Positions 22,151-34,159 of a stretch of 64,000 nt of DNA are shown here, in pieces. The position numbers were made by a program, and so were the translations under genes. A model generated the notes under the pieces. It did not search any database, was not told the DNA's origin, and worked only from the letters and a program-made list of their open reading frames with translations. Source of the DNA: Suillus spraguei (taxonomy: Eukaryota > Basidiomycota > Agaricomycetes > Boletales > Suillaceae). Location of the stretch: positions 1 to 64,000 of the forward strand of contig JABCPU010000067.1 in NCBI GenBank assembly GCA_016800925.1, given 5' to 3'. Position 1 is the stretch's first letter. Each line of letters begins with the position of its first letter.

Positions 22151-23512
22151 AGAGGTCTCACGCCTACGACCCAAGCTTCGGATCGATGTGTTGAGATCGT
22201 ATTTTGCCTTTGCTTCTCAGATAAAAACTTACTCATAGTCATCTGAATCTACTAGTCAGGTCTCCAGAGGCGTCCGCATTGTACCAACTCACGGTAGGAT
22301 CGCGGTATACTCAATGCAGCGGCACTGCTTTTAGGAGTGTTTTGATGGCCACTCCAGCGATTGATCACATATATAAGGCTGTTTGTCACTTCCGCTGCAG
22401 GTTTTTCTAGTATGTTTATCAATTTTGCTGCTTCTTACTACCTGCTTCATTAATTTCAGTCAAGCCTTAATGAGATATGTCATACAACTGCGGCACTGCT
22501 TGAGCTCGAATCATCGTACGACGACTTCCCAGCACAATAGTTTTTTTTACTTGACACAGAAAGCATGAATCTCGAGATCGCATGCATCACTCATTCAAGG
22601 AGACATTCTTACTATTGCGCGGCTACCTGCCTCAATAAATCCAGGTTTTGGGACTTCACACCGAAAATGTCAGTGGAACATCACCTATGAGGTGCGTACA
22701 ATGTACATGTGCGCTACCTCGGGCTGCTAGATCATAAACACGTCACTGAACTGTTGTGTTAGCTACTGGCTACCATTTGTCCTTAAGCGCAAAAACATTT
22801 AAATTACCCTACGGTTTGTCCCTCGATTGGCATATGAACGCGCCGCTTCCTTAAGCATTTCCGCAGCTTAATGTCGTGACTCGTATATCCATGATGCTGT
22901 TCAGAGGTATCTCTAAGGAACACCTATGAAATTGAGCTAATGCCCAAATGCAAGCAAAAAAGATGTTGCTTGGTGGGTGGATGTCGGACTTGGAGTGGAT
23001 GATGCAAGGGCGGGTAATATGGCTTCGTACATCAATGCATAGCATGCCCCTTTTTTCACGGGGCAGTGACGGATGTATCTCAAAATATTGTCCATGCGCA
23101 GTGCCGAAGGACTGTGAGATGATTAGTAGTGGGACTTAGACTCCATGATATCAGGCGCTGCCTTGGATCTACTTGTTCATGACTATCGATTATAGTCAGT
23201 TGGCAGGGCTTTCAGTCTCACTGGCCACGTGGTGAGTTATAAAATACCGTATATTATAAGATGGGAAAACATGAGCAAGATATAAAAATACATAGTGCAG
23301 TCACCAAACTACAGTGATGAACGACCTCTATGACGGTGCGAACAGGCTTTTTGAATGTGCAACTGCTTCAAGAGCTCGAGGTGCAACGCTCATGAGTGCT
23401 AGCGGTGGGCTGCGGGTCAACGGCTCAAGAGTCCGGACAGAAGATGAGAGAACTACAAGAGTGTCACGTCATGGACTAAATATCATAGAACATAAGGCGA
23501 CGTCAGGTGTGG
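22151..23512. other. intergenic part of duplicated unit 2
   Basis: This is the counterpart of 15700-17286 with many small deletions. No independent gene is seen. Confidence 0.65.
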
Positions 23513-25820
23513 CTAGCTTGAGTCATTGAAACATACCTTCGCAAATTTTTGCCCTTCGGATAAGGCGACAAGACAAGACCGCAAACCCTTCAAACACCAC
23601 TCCATTTCCAGCCAGGGGACGATATGATCATTCCAAAAAGCCCGGAATGTACGATTGAGTGTGTCATCCCGTGAGCTGGGGGCATGCGAGAGATGTACAG
23701 CCCAGTTATGACAGGCGTACTTAAGAGCGTCGCAAGCTGTTCGACTGCGTTCCCGTGCTGCGTTTGCAGAGCTCTTGAAGGCATTCATAGCATGAATTAT
23801 CTCCCTGTCTGATAGAAGAAGGCTTTCTGATATTGCAGAGGTGGAATGATGCTGTCTTAATGTCAGGAAAACCGGAAACATCAAGAAATCTGGCAATGTT
23901 TTGATTTGCTGGATGACTTGAAAAGCTGGCAGTAAAGGCGCGTTGCTGGTAATGATATACTCGTTGATTGCTTCGGATGTCTTCAAGAATTCTTCCATTG
24001 TCACCCAGACGGAGGCCGCAGGAGTGGACTGCCACTCTTGACCACCGGGAGTCTCCAGCCAGTCCCATCCTGCCTGGGTTTGCAGCCAGTCTTGTCCTGC
24101 CTGGATCTGCAGCCAGTCTTGTCCCGCATGGGTCTGCATCCAGTCTCATACACCCTTGGACTGCAGCCAGTCTCGTCCTCCTTGGGTCTGCATCCATGGA
24201 TCTACAGCCAGGCACCCCCGTCCATGGTCCCCAACCAAGATTGTAAATCTGAAGTGCAATCTCCTTGAAGCCACAGTAAAGAGATGACAACTGACAGTGG
24301 CTCTAGCGGCTGAGCAAGGAACGCTAATGAATCTTTTAACTTATGGGGGTCCTCGGCTTGCATAGCTTTACTTTGCTTCTTCAGTTCTGATAACGCATCC
24401 AAGAGAGACGTACTTTTTGGAATCGCATTGATCAAGCGGAGAGAGGAACGTGCGAGTAGGGAGTGAGGTGATGCAATATCGCGTACTTGAGGGAGGCTGC
24501 AGTTTGAGGGGTCGGAAACATAGTCGCGAATGGACGGGTGATAGATATTTACAGGGAGGGTGCTGTCTGTCGGGATATCCATGACAGACCGTAGCTGAAT
24601 CAGCGTTGTCTGCACATCTCTGCCCAAACTAGGGCCAAGAAGTGTTGAGATTTGCGATATGGGCAGGGGGTCCGTCAGGACAGCAACGAGGGACAAGTGC
24701 AGGTGTGCCCGCTTGGGGTCGCCACAGGTAGAGAGGATAAGATCATATAACTTGTACACCTCTGTTCCTGGTAGCATCTCGCTGGTCAAATCGAGCATCA
24801 GCTGCAACCGATCACGAGGATCACTATCTTCATCGTTCACAATAAACCTCATCATCGTAGCTGCCACGATGAAACGTCTGCCAGCTCGGCTCGCCAGCTT
24901 CGCAAGGTCAGTCTCTGATGGCTGCGGGAAATCGGAATGGCGGTATTGCAGCTCTCTGAATGAATGCTGCAAAAATATATAGATGTCATTGTCGACATCG
25001 GCACCGTCTAGCGAGATGACAGTACCCATGCCCTCCCCAGAAGTTTTCACTGGTATCTCGCACACCAGCGGGTGCACCTCTTCGTTCTGAAAGGCTTTGC
25101 AGATATGCGATTCCGAGCGACTCGTGAGCAGAATGTGGGTTATAGGCAGACCGGGGTCACGAAGAGCCCGTGCAAGGGAAAGGATTAGATCGGTAAGCTC
25201 AGGTTCGGATGTGCATTCATCGAGAGCATCGACAACAAACGTCAAAGGCGGACATCCACGCAATCTGGGTCGAAGGTTCCGGAGGGGTTGGAGAAAGAGA
25301 GCCTCCATCTGGTCACAGAGAGGCGTGTCTGGGTCTAGTAGAGCGGAATTGTTGCGGATGGCTCTGTTCACATGTTGCCGGATGTTTGGAAAATTGGTGG
25401 CAAGCTGGTAGGCGAGCGCCGCAAAGAAATATCTAGTCGTGCCACGTGTGGTGTGTTTGCGCGAGAAAAAGAACGTTCCCGCTAGCCGCTTTTCGACACT
25501 TGTTTCTTCAGTCACTTTGAGACTTTTCATCTTCTCAGCTACTGTAAACGCGACGGCAGACTTTCCAACGCCAGCCGTGCCATGCAGCCAAATGAGTTGA
25601 TTCTTCGTTGTATCGTCCAGGAATCCGTGGATGTATTTGAGGAGATCCACCCGAGTTCCTTGCAAACATTTCGGGTGGGGCTGACGCTCAGGGGAGTTAT
25701 ATTGAGCACCCTTGACAGCAACCTGGGACAGTCTCGCCCAAGTTCCTTCAAGAGCTGTTAAAGAGGTTAGAGAGATGCGAGAGATAAGATATGGAAGTAC
25801 TGACATTGATCGTCACTCAT
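23513..25820 (-). pseudogene. NLR2: NACHT STAND paralogue with interrupted short repeat array
   Basis: This is a close paralogue of NLR1 in the tandem duplication. The start at 25820 (M-S-D-D-Q, intron GTCAGT...AACAG) leads into one uninterrupted NACHT frame: Walker A G-T-A-G-V-G-K-S, Walker B V-V-D-A-L-D-E-C, then L-I-N-A-I-P-K-S-T-S-L-L-D-A-L, which is in frame here, unlike in NLR1. After S-W-L-G-T-M-D-G-G-A-W-L a TAG (complement of 24202-24204) ends the frame where NLR1 has CAG. A second stop (TGA for CGA, near 24146) and a frame change follow within about six nonapeptide units (24045-24200). The conserved helical C-terminus (23513-24040) then continues open. As read, the product would be a repeat-less NACHT protein of about 500 residues. 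It could still be expressed as a truncated sensor, or the stops may be real inactivation. Confidence 0.82.
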
Positions 25821-26501
25821 TGATGAAAGTGTGGCTGGATTCCAAGGTGCGGTCAGAAATAATTTAGGCGATAGTTATCTGGAGGGACGACGTACGAAAT
25901 TTAAATCGAATTTTGTAAGACTTCAATCGTGGAACGACCCAGCTGTCGATTTATGGAGAGTGTGAAGCGTGATGAAAATGGAATAGACGGATGGATGTTT
26001 CAATTTATTTTACTCTGGAAGACTGTTGGATGGTGGTGGAATGTGGTTGAAGGACGAGTAGACGCTTGCCGTCCTTGTAGGGGGACACCGTGAGGTTCAA
26101 GTTGCTGTGCGGCCATATCAGTGTGACTGCACAGCCAGACAGAATCCCATCGACACTGCAGACTCAGACTCCCGGAGGTAAACCGTTATCATGTGATCCC
26201 CTAGGTGTGATCTGCATCATGTGATTTCTATTGAATAAATGGGAGACTGGGAGTGCCGCAGCGGACAAAGTACGGATCTTGTTGAGACGAGTAGCATGAT
26301 TTTGTGGGCGGCAGGCTAATACATCTTCCGAGCATTCACCTGCCCCCTAGTCCACCCTGACTTCTAACTTTCACCCAATTGCAAACGTATTACTGGGCCA
26401 TTTTGTGCAGGTTCATTTCTAAGCGACTATACCGCAAAGCAACAACGCAGCAACAAACCCTATGCTCGGGTTAAGGTTCCACGACTTCTCAATCTCCCTC
26501 C
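25821..26501. other. divergent promoter region NLR2 / GPHR
   Basis: The two genes start 681 bp apart on opposite strands. The sequence is shared in part with 21069-21807. No further gene is seen. Confidence 0.6.
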
Positions 26502-28450
26502 ATGACCGCACAACAAGTATTCCTGGTAGTTGCATCAGGGTATATCCCTTGTCTAAATGATTCTGGACATATTTCTCACATATGACTTTAAAGAGGATTT
26601 CTATTCATTAGTTGCCGCATCTTCCTGCAAAAGAAGTTGTACAAGGACCTTCAACAACTCGCCCCGCAAGACACGTTGCCTGGGTCTGCGCAATCAAGTA
26701 GCATACAACCATGGCATTCAACACTCGCGCAGACGTGTTTCTCTCTCTGCTTCTCTGAATGCACTATCCTATTCTGCATGGTTATGTGTCAGGGTTTGGA
26801 TTGGTTGGAACCGAGGTGCGTCGTGGCTCGATTGTGCAAGCTTCTGCAGTGACTGAGTCTGTACGTGCACAACAGGATTCGTCTTCTGAGCTGGCAAACA
26901 ACGCTATTCCTTCTATTGTTCACGATTCTACTACTTGTTCCGATATCGTTCAGCCTCATCTTGACCTACCGTCCTGGTAAGATGCCGTATTCCCTCCTAT
27001 CTACCCAATCGTATCCTAACAATCCCAGATAATCCAGGTTTTATGCAATCTCGTGCATTGCCCATCCGTGTTGCTGTTGCACTAGCACCTGTGGCGCTTT
27101 TCGTATTTGCCCTTTCATATATTCCACTCCCCGCTGAGCTGTTCTTGTACAGCCCGCTCACAGCAGTCACTGCACGGCTGGTCACGTTGGGAACTACGGT
27201 CCTCGGATTACTTTCCGGACTCGGTGCGGTCAGTGGTGCATGGGGCATCTTCAGCCAGTCTCGGTGAGTAGACGCTCGACCAGTCATAACTGCTATTCAA
27301 CTTGCATAGATCAATACCCTCGGCGTCATCGATTGCGTCTGCTGAAAACGCGCTTGAAAGAGTAAAGAACGATCTGCGGGACCGTTCTCGTGACTTGGAT
27401 GACTATGTAAGCTCAAAGGTACTGTGGACCAGCATAATTCGTTGTACTTCGTCTCAGATATTTCAGCCGCAACCAGATGGATCATGGCTGTCACGCATGT
27501 CGTTCAAACGAAATGGACGCAAGTATTGTCTGTCTGTTTCTTCAGAATCTATATTCACATTGTCGATTCTTTGTAAGTAGAAAGCTCGATACAGCAGGAA
27601 GTTATTGGTCTTCAGGCTCTTGGAGAGCAGATGAGCCTTCGCGTTGTTGCTCTCAAACGCAACCGAATTGCAGCGGAGTATGCAGAGTCGTTGACAGGGA
27701 AGACTGTCACGTGGTCATGGGCAGTTTATTGCGTCTGCAGAGTATGTAGTGTAAGTGGACTTCTTCTCTACTGTGAAACTTTCGGTCACGTCCATCCCAG
27801 TCAGCCTTCAATATTCTCTCTCCGACTGTGTCGAACTCGAGTTCGTCCTCCGCATCATATGGGGATATAGTTGCGCATATACTTGCATGGCTATTTTCTT
27901 TCCTCCCCTTGTCTGCGGCAGGAGATGAAGGAGAGTCAAAAATTGACATTCCATCTTTATCAAAACAAATCAGTCTTTGCCTTGTGGGCGTCATCATTTT
28001 ATGTTCTCTCCGCTTGGTGCTTCGTGGCGTCACAAAAGTGAGTTGTCTGTTGAGTATTCGTTTATCTATGTGTTGATTGCATACAGGCATTTCCTGTCAC
28101 ATCACGTAAAACATCAGCATCACTGATGCTGTTGACCCTCGCGCAACTCATGGTATTGGCAAAACTTTCTTTAATGTTACTTGTATGACTAAATGGACAA
28201 TTAGGGCATATATCTCCTGTCGACTCTTGTGCAGCTTCGCACAACCTTTCCACCTACAGTATCCACTGTGATAGGCGACCCTCAAGATCCTCAGGGTCCG
28301 TCTGATGATAGCATGAACTTGTTTGCGACGCTGCCAGAGTACTCGCTATTCGGTGGCTTGTTTGATTGGTCATTCCTGATCGGTGCGGTGGGATGCGCAG
28401 TCGCTCGCTGGGCGAGAAGTTCATTCGAAAGAGACGACTTGGATATGTAG
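26502..28450 (+). CDS. Golgi pH regulator (GPR89/GPHR family) anion channel
   Basis: The spliced gene starts M-T-A-Q-Q-V-F-L-V-V-A-S-G. Exon 2 reads R-I-F-L-Q-K-K-L-Y-K-D-L-Q-Q-L, followed by C-F-S-L-C-F-S-E-C-T-I-L-F-C-M-V-M-C-Q-G and L-E-P-R joined to I-R-L-L-S-W-Q-T-T-L-F-L-L. Next come Y-R-P-D-N-P-G-F, the hallmark helix with L-L-S-G-L-G-A-V-S, and a cytoplasmic coiled-coil loop (A-L-E-R-V-K-N-D-L, then E-V-I-G-L-Q-A-L-G-E-Q-M). The C-terminal domain (I-S-L-C-L-V-G-V-I-I-L, L-L-T-L-A-Q-L-M joined to G-I-Y-L-L-S-T-L) ends F-D-W-S-F-L-I-G-A. About eight or nine transmembrane helices are expected. In animals GPHR is a voltage-dependent anion channel that supports Golgi acidification. About eight introns were traced and all kept frame. 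The gene survives intact at the right edge of the tandem duplication. Confidence 0.9.
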
Positions 28451-29438
28451 AACATTCGCTATACATGTAGTGACCATTATTTGGCCTTGTTAAATTCCGA
28501 AGCTGATGCCTATTCCGGCAAAGTGTGGCACTTGCCTAATCCAGTCCGAAGTGAACAGAAGGTCTGTGCACGAGGAGTTGCATATAAAAGGAGGGCGCGA
28601 ACGAGATGAATCCTTACCACTCTGGCCTTTTGGCTTAGATCAAGTGTAGTATCTGTTCTTAATAGTTTAACCACTATTATGAGGGCACCGCCCTCATTCT
28701 TTGGTTATCAAATTTTTGCCGCCCTTGTCTTCTCGAGCTCTGCTTGCAACTCGAGAGGTGTGATGACCTTGCCACTGCACTATCGGCTTGTGTCGTCGGG
28801 GGATTCTTTGCTTATGGGACCTTGTCTTCTCTTTGCTTTAGCGTCTCTTCATGATCCCTTGGTCATGGATGATCCATAGCAAACAGATGGCATAGATTTC
28901 CTTGGCTTTATGGAATATGCATTGGATGAATGTCATGTAAAATTGTCCTACATTTATATATACGAGGACGCGCCTTTCGCAGGAAATATAATATTACCAG
29001 AGTCTTGTTGTTTGTTCGCCCTTGGAGCGGTGCGGACAGCATAATTATTCAACCAAATTCAAACGGTGTTCCGCGCGTTCAACTTCATTATCAGTGCATT
29101 TATATTAATAGACAAATCATATCTCATGATATTATTCTGCGTGCAAATTGACCTTGAGCAAAATGTACAGATCCTTTTGAATGCAGTCTTGCACTGCGTG
29201 ACGTGGCAGCTATTATTGCGCTAGTGGTGATTGGTAATAATTTGTAGATATGGGAAAGATCAGGTGAGATTCACTTGCTATCCTTGTGTAAATGTGAGCG
29301 GTGCTTGGGGCGGCAAACACCATAGCGCCAAAAGTGTGGCGGATCTTGAATCATGAGCGTTTCAGAACTTACTTGAGCACCCTACTATTAGATCTAAAGA
29401 TCTAAGACTCCTAGTTTCATCTCTAAATTCTGTTGGTC
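28451..29438. other. intergenic region with one doubtful small ORF
   Basis: A TATA-like TATAAAAG (about 28583) precedes a 66-codon open frame at 28679-28879. Its first residues (M-R-A-P-P-S-F-F-G-Y, then hydrophobic A-A-L-V-F-S-S-S-A-C) could form a signal peptide. With no homology or second copy I cannot claim it as a gene. The remainder holds nothing recognisable. Confidence 0.4.
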
Positions 29439-32400
29439 ATGCAGGCTCTCGTCGCCCCTCCTGGCGTGGAACAGATTCCCGATCCCCAACTAGTTGATGC
29501 TGAACTTCGTGATGCCCGTGAGGGTGTGGAAAGTATGAGATTGCTTGGGAAACATATTACTTCTGTGGCATCCGCAGCAAAGGATGGCCCAGAAGATCTC
29601 GATGCCGCAGACAGTTTCCAGATCACATATCTTCAACCACTCAGAATTTTCAATACTGTCGTTGGGAATCTTGCGGATGTATGGGCTACTCTTCTTGGTT
29701 GGAAGCGACCCAATTAAGTTATATAGGTACATCCTTACGCAAAGATGGTGCTGAGTGTGCTGTCTGCTGCATCCAAAGTACGTGTAGTTCTACCCTCATA
29801 TTCAGCAGTTGCTGACTCCATGTAGATTATTCTCGCTCAAACAGAATGTGACCGATCGGTGCAATCTCTTCTCAAGAAATTAGGACAAGTCTACGATTTC
29901 ATGTCACAAGACGACACTCTTTGCCAGATTTCATCCATGCGCACCATCGCTGGACTGATTACCCAGCAGACTCTAGAGTGCGCGCGTTTCATCAGGGACT
30001 ACTCAGAGAAGAAGAGCTTTTGTAAGTTATCGAGCTATTACCCTCCACATATTGTGAATCTTATAAGTTATCGTTATCGCAGGGAAGAAACTCGGGAAAA
30101 TATTATCTCTGAGACGGATGATCTGATTACACGGTACAACAAGGCTTGGATGACCTTATGCAACAATTCCGGGACCAAGCTATTCGCGACATAGCCGATC
30201 TCGTCCGGTTTACGAGTAAGGATTCCGTCGTGCTTCTGACTTTCCATCCACTCATACCCCTTCAGGTGACGAAGTGGGTGACAAACTGGATCTTAGCGAT
30301 ATGGATATACTTTACGCAGCGGGCGCGGGACTAGATCCCACCAAACAATGCTTACCAGGGACGCTCACGGATATTCTCTCCCAGCTCATTGGATGGATCA
30401 CTGACATTGAAGATAGTACTCAGCGTGTGCTATGGCTATCTGGCCCTGCAGGCACAGGCAAATCAACAACCGCTCACACAATCGCTAACTGGTTCGACGA
30501 CTTGGGAGGGCTTGGTTCGTGTTTCTGCTTCGACTGGCACCGGGAAGAAGACAAACGTCATGAAAAGGTCTTCTCCACCATCGCTCGCGACCTCGCTGAA
30601 CGTGACGCGGAGATGAAACGAACGTTGGCAGGCATAGTCGAAAATGCAACTGCACTCGCGAACACCACAAATATCATCCAGCAGTGGTGCAAGCTGTTCA
30701 TGGAACCGCTGATGAAGTCATCTGGGTCGAGTGTGGGGCCTGTCTTGATCATCATTGAAGCATTAGATGAAAGCGGCGGAGTCGAGACACGGCGTAATCT
30801 TCTCCGCATACTTGCAGGTACACTAGAGGGCGAAGGTCTTCCCCAAATCACTGAACTCCCATCCAACTTTCGGATTATCGTCACCTCTCGCCCACTTCGT
30901 GATATCCATGATGCATTTAATGGTGCTCAGCATATCCTACGATTATCCATAGATGACATTCCAGAAGCAGTCTCGCAGGGAGACATCCGTACTTTTGTAT
31001 CTCACGAGCTGAAAAAGCTGCCTGGTCTTGGGGACAAAGAGTTTGGAGACCTCGCCGACAAAGCTGGTGGACTATTCGAGTGGGCGCGTCTTGCATGCAG
31101 ATACATTCAAGAAACCCCCCTTGGCTCATACCCCATTGATCGCTTCAATGCTGTCGTGTCCCACGATCATGGAAAGCGGGAAAACTTGTTGTATGGCATG
31201 TATCGCTTAATTTTAGGAGAAAACATACGGGAGGACAGACACACCACGGAAGTTGGCTATCAGCAAGGGCTAGCAAGGTTTCGTTCCGTGATGGGCCAAA
31301 TACTTGGCTCAGCCGAACCCCTCCCTCTAAATGCCCTGAATGCCATGCAGAGCCATTTTCCAGATGAAAGGGAGCATTACGGTGTGGAAGTTGTGGTAGC
31401 ACACATGGGATCGCTGCTAAGCGGCACCACCAACTCATCTAACCCCATCCGACCCCTTCACGCATCCTTCCGCGAATTCTTGACAAACAAATCATCCAGC
31501 GGAGACTTTTTCATAGAGATGTCGAACTCGCAACGCGATCTTGCTTTTGCGTCACTTCGAGTGATGGAACACGACCTTCGCTTCAATATGTGTGATTTAA
31601 AGTCTTCATACCTCCCCAATAGTCAAGACGCCGGGCTGCCGGATCGAGTCGCAACATGCATTCCCCCACATCTATCCTATTCCTGTCGATTTTGGGCTAT
31701 GCATGTGCGAGCAACGGACTTTGACACGGAGCTCGCAAAGGAAATAGTGTCACTCTTCGACAACGAGCGGCTACTCTTCTGGATCGAGGCACTCGGTCTC
31801 CTCAATGCACTCAGTATGGCAGTTTCCATGCTTCCCCTCATTTCCCGGTGGCTGAAGGTGAGAACAGAGTCATTTGGTTCTATCAGCAAAGTGCTTACAT
31901 GTGAACACAGGAATTGGGCTATAAGCGCATGCAGAGCAATGAGATAAAAAAGAACGTACAGGTCTATGAAAATCTCTCGTCTGCTGTAATAGATGTGCAG
32001 AGATTCGTCAAAGTCTTTGGTGGGATGGTTTTGCACAGCACACCGCATCTGTATGTATCAGCGCTGCATTTTCGCCCATCAAGTCCACAATAGCTGCAAA
32101 GTTTACTGCACATTTTCCGAGCACTCTCGTCTGATACATGGACATCTTGTGAACTGGCTAGTTATTCAGGCGATCAGCAGGCACTCCCGTCAGGTTTTGT
32201 CAGTCTCGTTCTCGCCCGATGGCACTCGCATCGTGTCCGGTTCTATTGACTCCACTGTCCGACTGGGGATGCAGCGATGGGGCTGCCATTGAGTGAGCCC
32301 TTCCAAGGGCACACTCGTTCGGTTTGGTCAGTGTCGTTCTCCCCTGACGGCACTCGCATCGTGTCTGGTTCTTTTGATTCCACTATCCGGCAGTGGGATG

Positions 32401-33368
32401 CAGCGACAGGGCTGCCATTGGGTGAGCCCTTCCGAGGGCACACCGGTTCGATTTGGTCAGTGTCGTTCTCCCCTGACGGCACTCGCATGTGTCTAGTTCT
32501 TTTGATTCCACCGTCCGGCTGTGGGACGCAACGAGCTTATCGTGTCTGGTTCTTTTGATTCCACTGTCCGGCTGTGGGATGCAGCGACGGGGCTGACATT
32601 GGGTGAGCCCTTTCAAGGGCACACCCATTCAGTTTTGTCAGTCTCGTTCTCGCCGATGGCACTCATATCGTGTCTAGTTCTTCGGATTGCACTGTCCGAC
32701 TATGGGATGTAGCGACAGGGCTGCCATTTGGTGAGCCCCAGGCACCTATGCGGTTGAGTCAGTCTCGTTCTCCCCTGATGGCACTCGCATCGTGTCTGGC
32801 TCACGGGATTTCACTGTCTGGTTGTGGGATGCAGCGACGGGGCTGCCATTGTGTGAGCCCTTCCGAGGGCACACTAGTTGGGTTTTGTCAGTCTCGCTCT
32901 CCCCTGATGGCTCATGCATCGCGTCTGGTTCGGAGGATTCCACTATCCGGCTGTGGGATCCAGCGATGGGGCAGTCATTCCAGGAGCACACTGAGATTCA
33001 CTCCTTCCCATCCTCTTTCGATAAAAAATACCCCGCACCTCGCAAACAGGAGACTACCTTGCCAACCAATGCTAGTGACAATCCTCCCATTTGCTTCGCA
33101 TCAAGTTTGGAGTATGCACTGCACAACACTGCTGAGCTACTCAAGGGCACCTCTCATCATGACTTCATTCAAACCCTGTCGTGCTGGAAGATGATGGATG
33201 GATGGTAGGACCTGATCGTCAGCTGCTTTTCTGGGTACCACCCGCTTCCCAAGAACAACCATTTCACACTCCTGGACTGGGACTGTATCTATGGTACCAA
33301 GTGAGCAAGAGATTGATCTGAGTCGCATGGCTCATGGAGAATACTGGTCGAATTGCCAAGATGCGTGA
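29439..33368 (+). CDS. NLR3: NACHT-WD40 STAND protein, WD40 region frame-disrupted
   Basis: Exon 1 is 29439-29678, and short introns separate several further exons. The helical N-terminal domain ([19 protein letters not shown], then [22 protein letters not shown]) is of the kind found on basidiomycete NACHT-WD proteins and resembles 'Goodbye'-type domains. C-L-P-G-T leads into NACHT: Walker A G-P-A-G-T-G-K-S, Walker [12 protein letters not shown], sensor V-T-S-R-P-L, and [11 protein letters not shown]. After an intron at 31859 comes a linker, then about six or seven WD40 units (32180-32980; [15 protein letters not shown]). The tail I-D-L-S-R-M-A-H-G is typical of this family, with a stop near 33366. 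Walker B has E in place of the first acidic D. The WD40 part contains several single-base frame breaks and one truncated unit, so the repeat domain as given is not translatable. Confidence 0.8.
32180..32985. repeat. WD40 coding tandem repeats, about 126-129 bp unit
   Basis: There are six to seven near-identical units (marked by CACTCGCATCGTGTCTGGTT and GGGCTGCCATTG), each encoding one 42-43 residue WD40 repeat. High identity between units is characteristic of fungal NLR recognition repeats. One unit near 32520-32545 is deleted down to a short piece, and another near 32735-32770 is shortened. Confidence 0.9.
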
Positions 33369-34159
33369 GTTCTCAGCTTTGACCTCGTCCCTCATAGTTG
33401 CTAAATCAACACTTCTAGTTCTATCTGATTGTAGCAATACAGAGTGTACAGTTTTGTTCTATATCCATCCTACACCTGACACCGAGCTTGAATTCCAATT
33501 TGTTGAAGTGAAATGACCCGCAGACCGGGTGACTTCAAACGCTACCGCTAGATCGGCCGCCGAGCGTATACCTTATGAAACAGGTGCTTCCATCAGAGAC
33601 GTAGTTGCGCCCTTACACACCTGTCGTACCAGTTGATGATCAAGGACCCTTGAGCACGAGCGACCATCAGCGCCGAGACGGCCATCTTGTGATGACCTTA
33701 GCCTTCTTGCACGTGAGGCATCGTCCTGCAATGACTCAGTATCGCACGTACGGGTACTGATTGAGTCATACTCATCTCTGACTCGGGTCAGACTTACGGA
33801 GTCCCGACAAAGGTGTTAATGTCACGGTGCAAGTAGAATTCGACTCACTGCTGCAGTGTTGTCGGACGGCGTTGTCCTCGAATTGCTAGTAAGTCTCGAC
33901 CAGAGTTCAAGCAAAGAACGTAACCTGGAGTCCATGATCATCACCGCCATTATTGTGGTTGCAATTGCGGAGTGAACGCTTCCGCAAGACTTCGGAGCAT
34001 GGCACAGCTTGGAGGTGCCCAAAATCTGGTGCGTGCTACAATTGAGCTTACCCCCTGTTCCGTAGTATAACAACGGCACGATGAGGCGAGATGTTTGCTG
34101 CTCTACTGTTCTTCCTTGCTCCTCAGGATGCTTTAAAATTCGTCTTGTAATACATGATC
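33369..34159. other. intergenic region, nothing recognised
   Basis: The region lies between NLR3 and the dehydrogenase remnant. It has only short open frames with no recognisable motif. Confidence 0.4.

Larger units (their letters stand above)
21990..26700. repeat. tandem segmental duplication, unit 2
   Basis: This is the second unit: AKR1 5' fragment, spacer, NLR2 and the 5' part of the complete GPHR gene. It is about 1.7 kb shorter than unit 1, nearly all of which is explained by the missing nonapeptide repeats. Confidence 0.88.

Noticed and set aside
28679..28879. Possible small secreted protein with a TATA box upstream
   Set aside because: The signal-peptide-like start could be chance; no cysteine pattern, homologue or paralogue seen.
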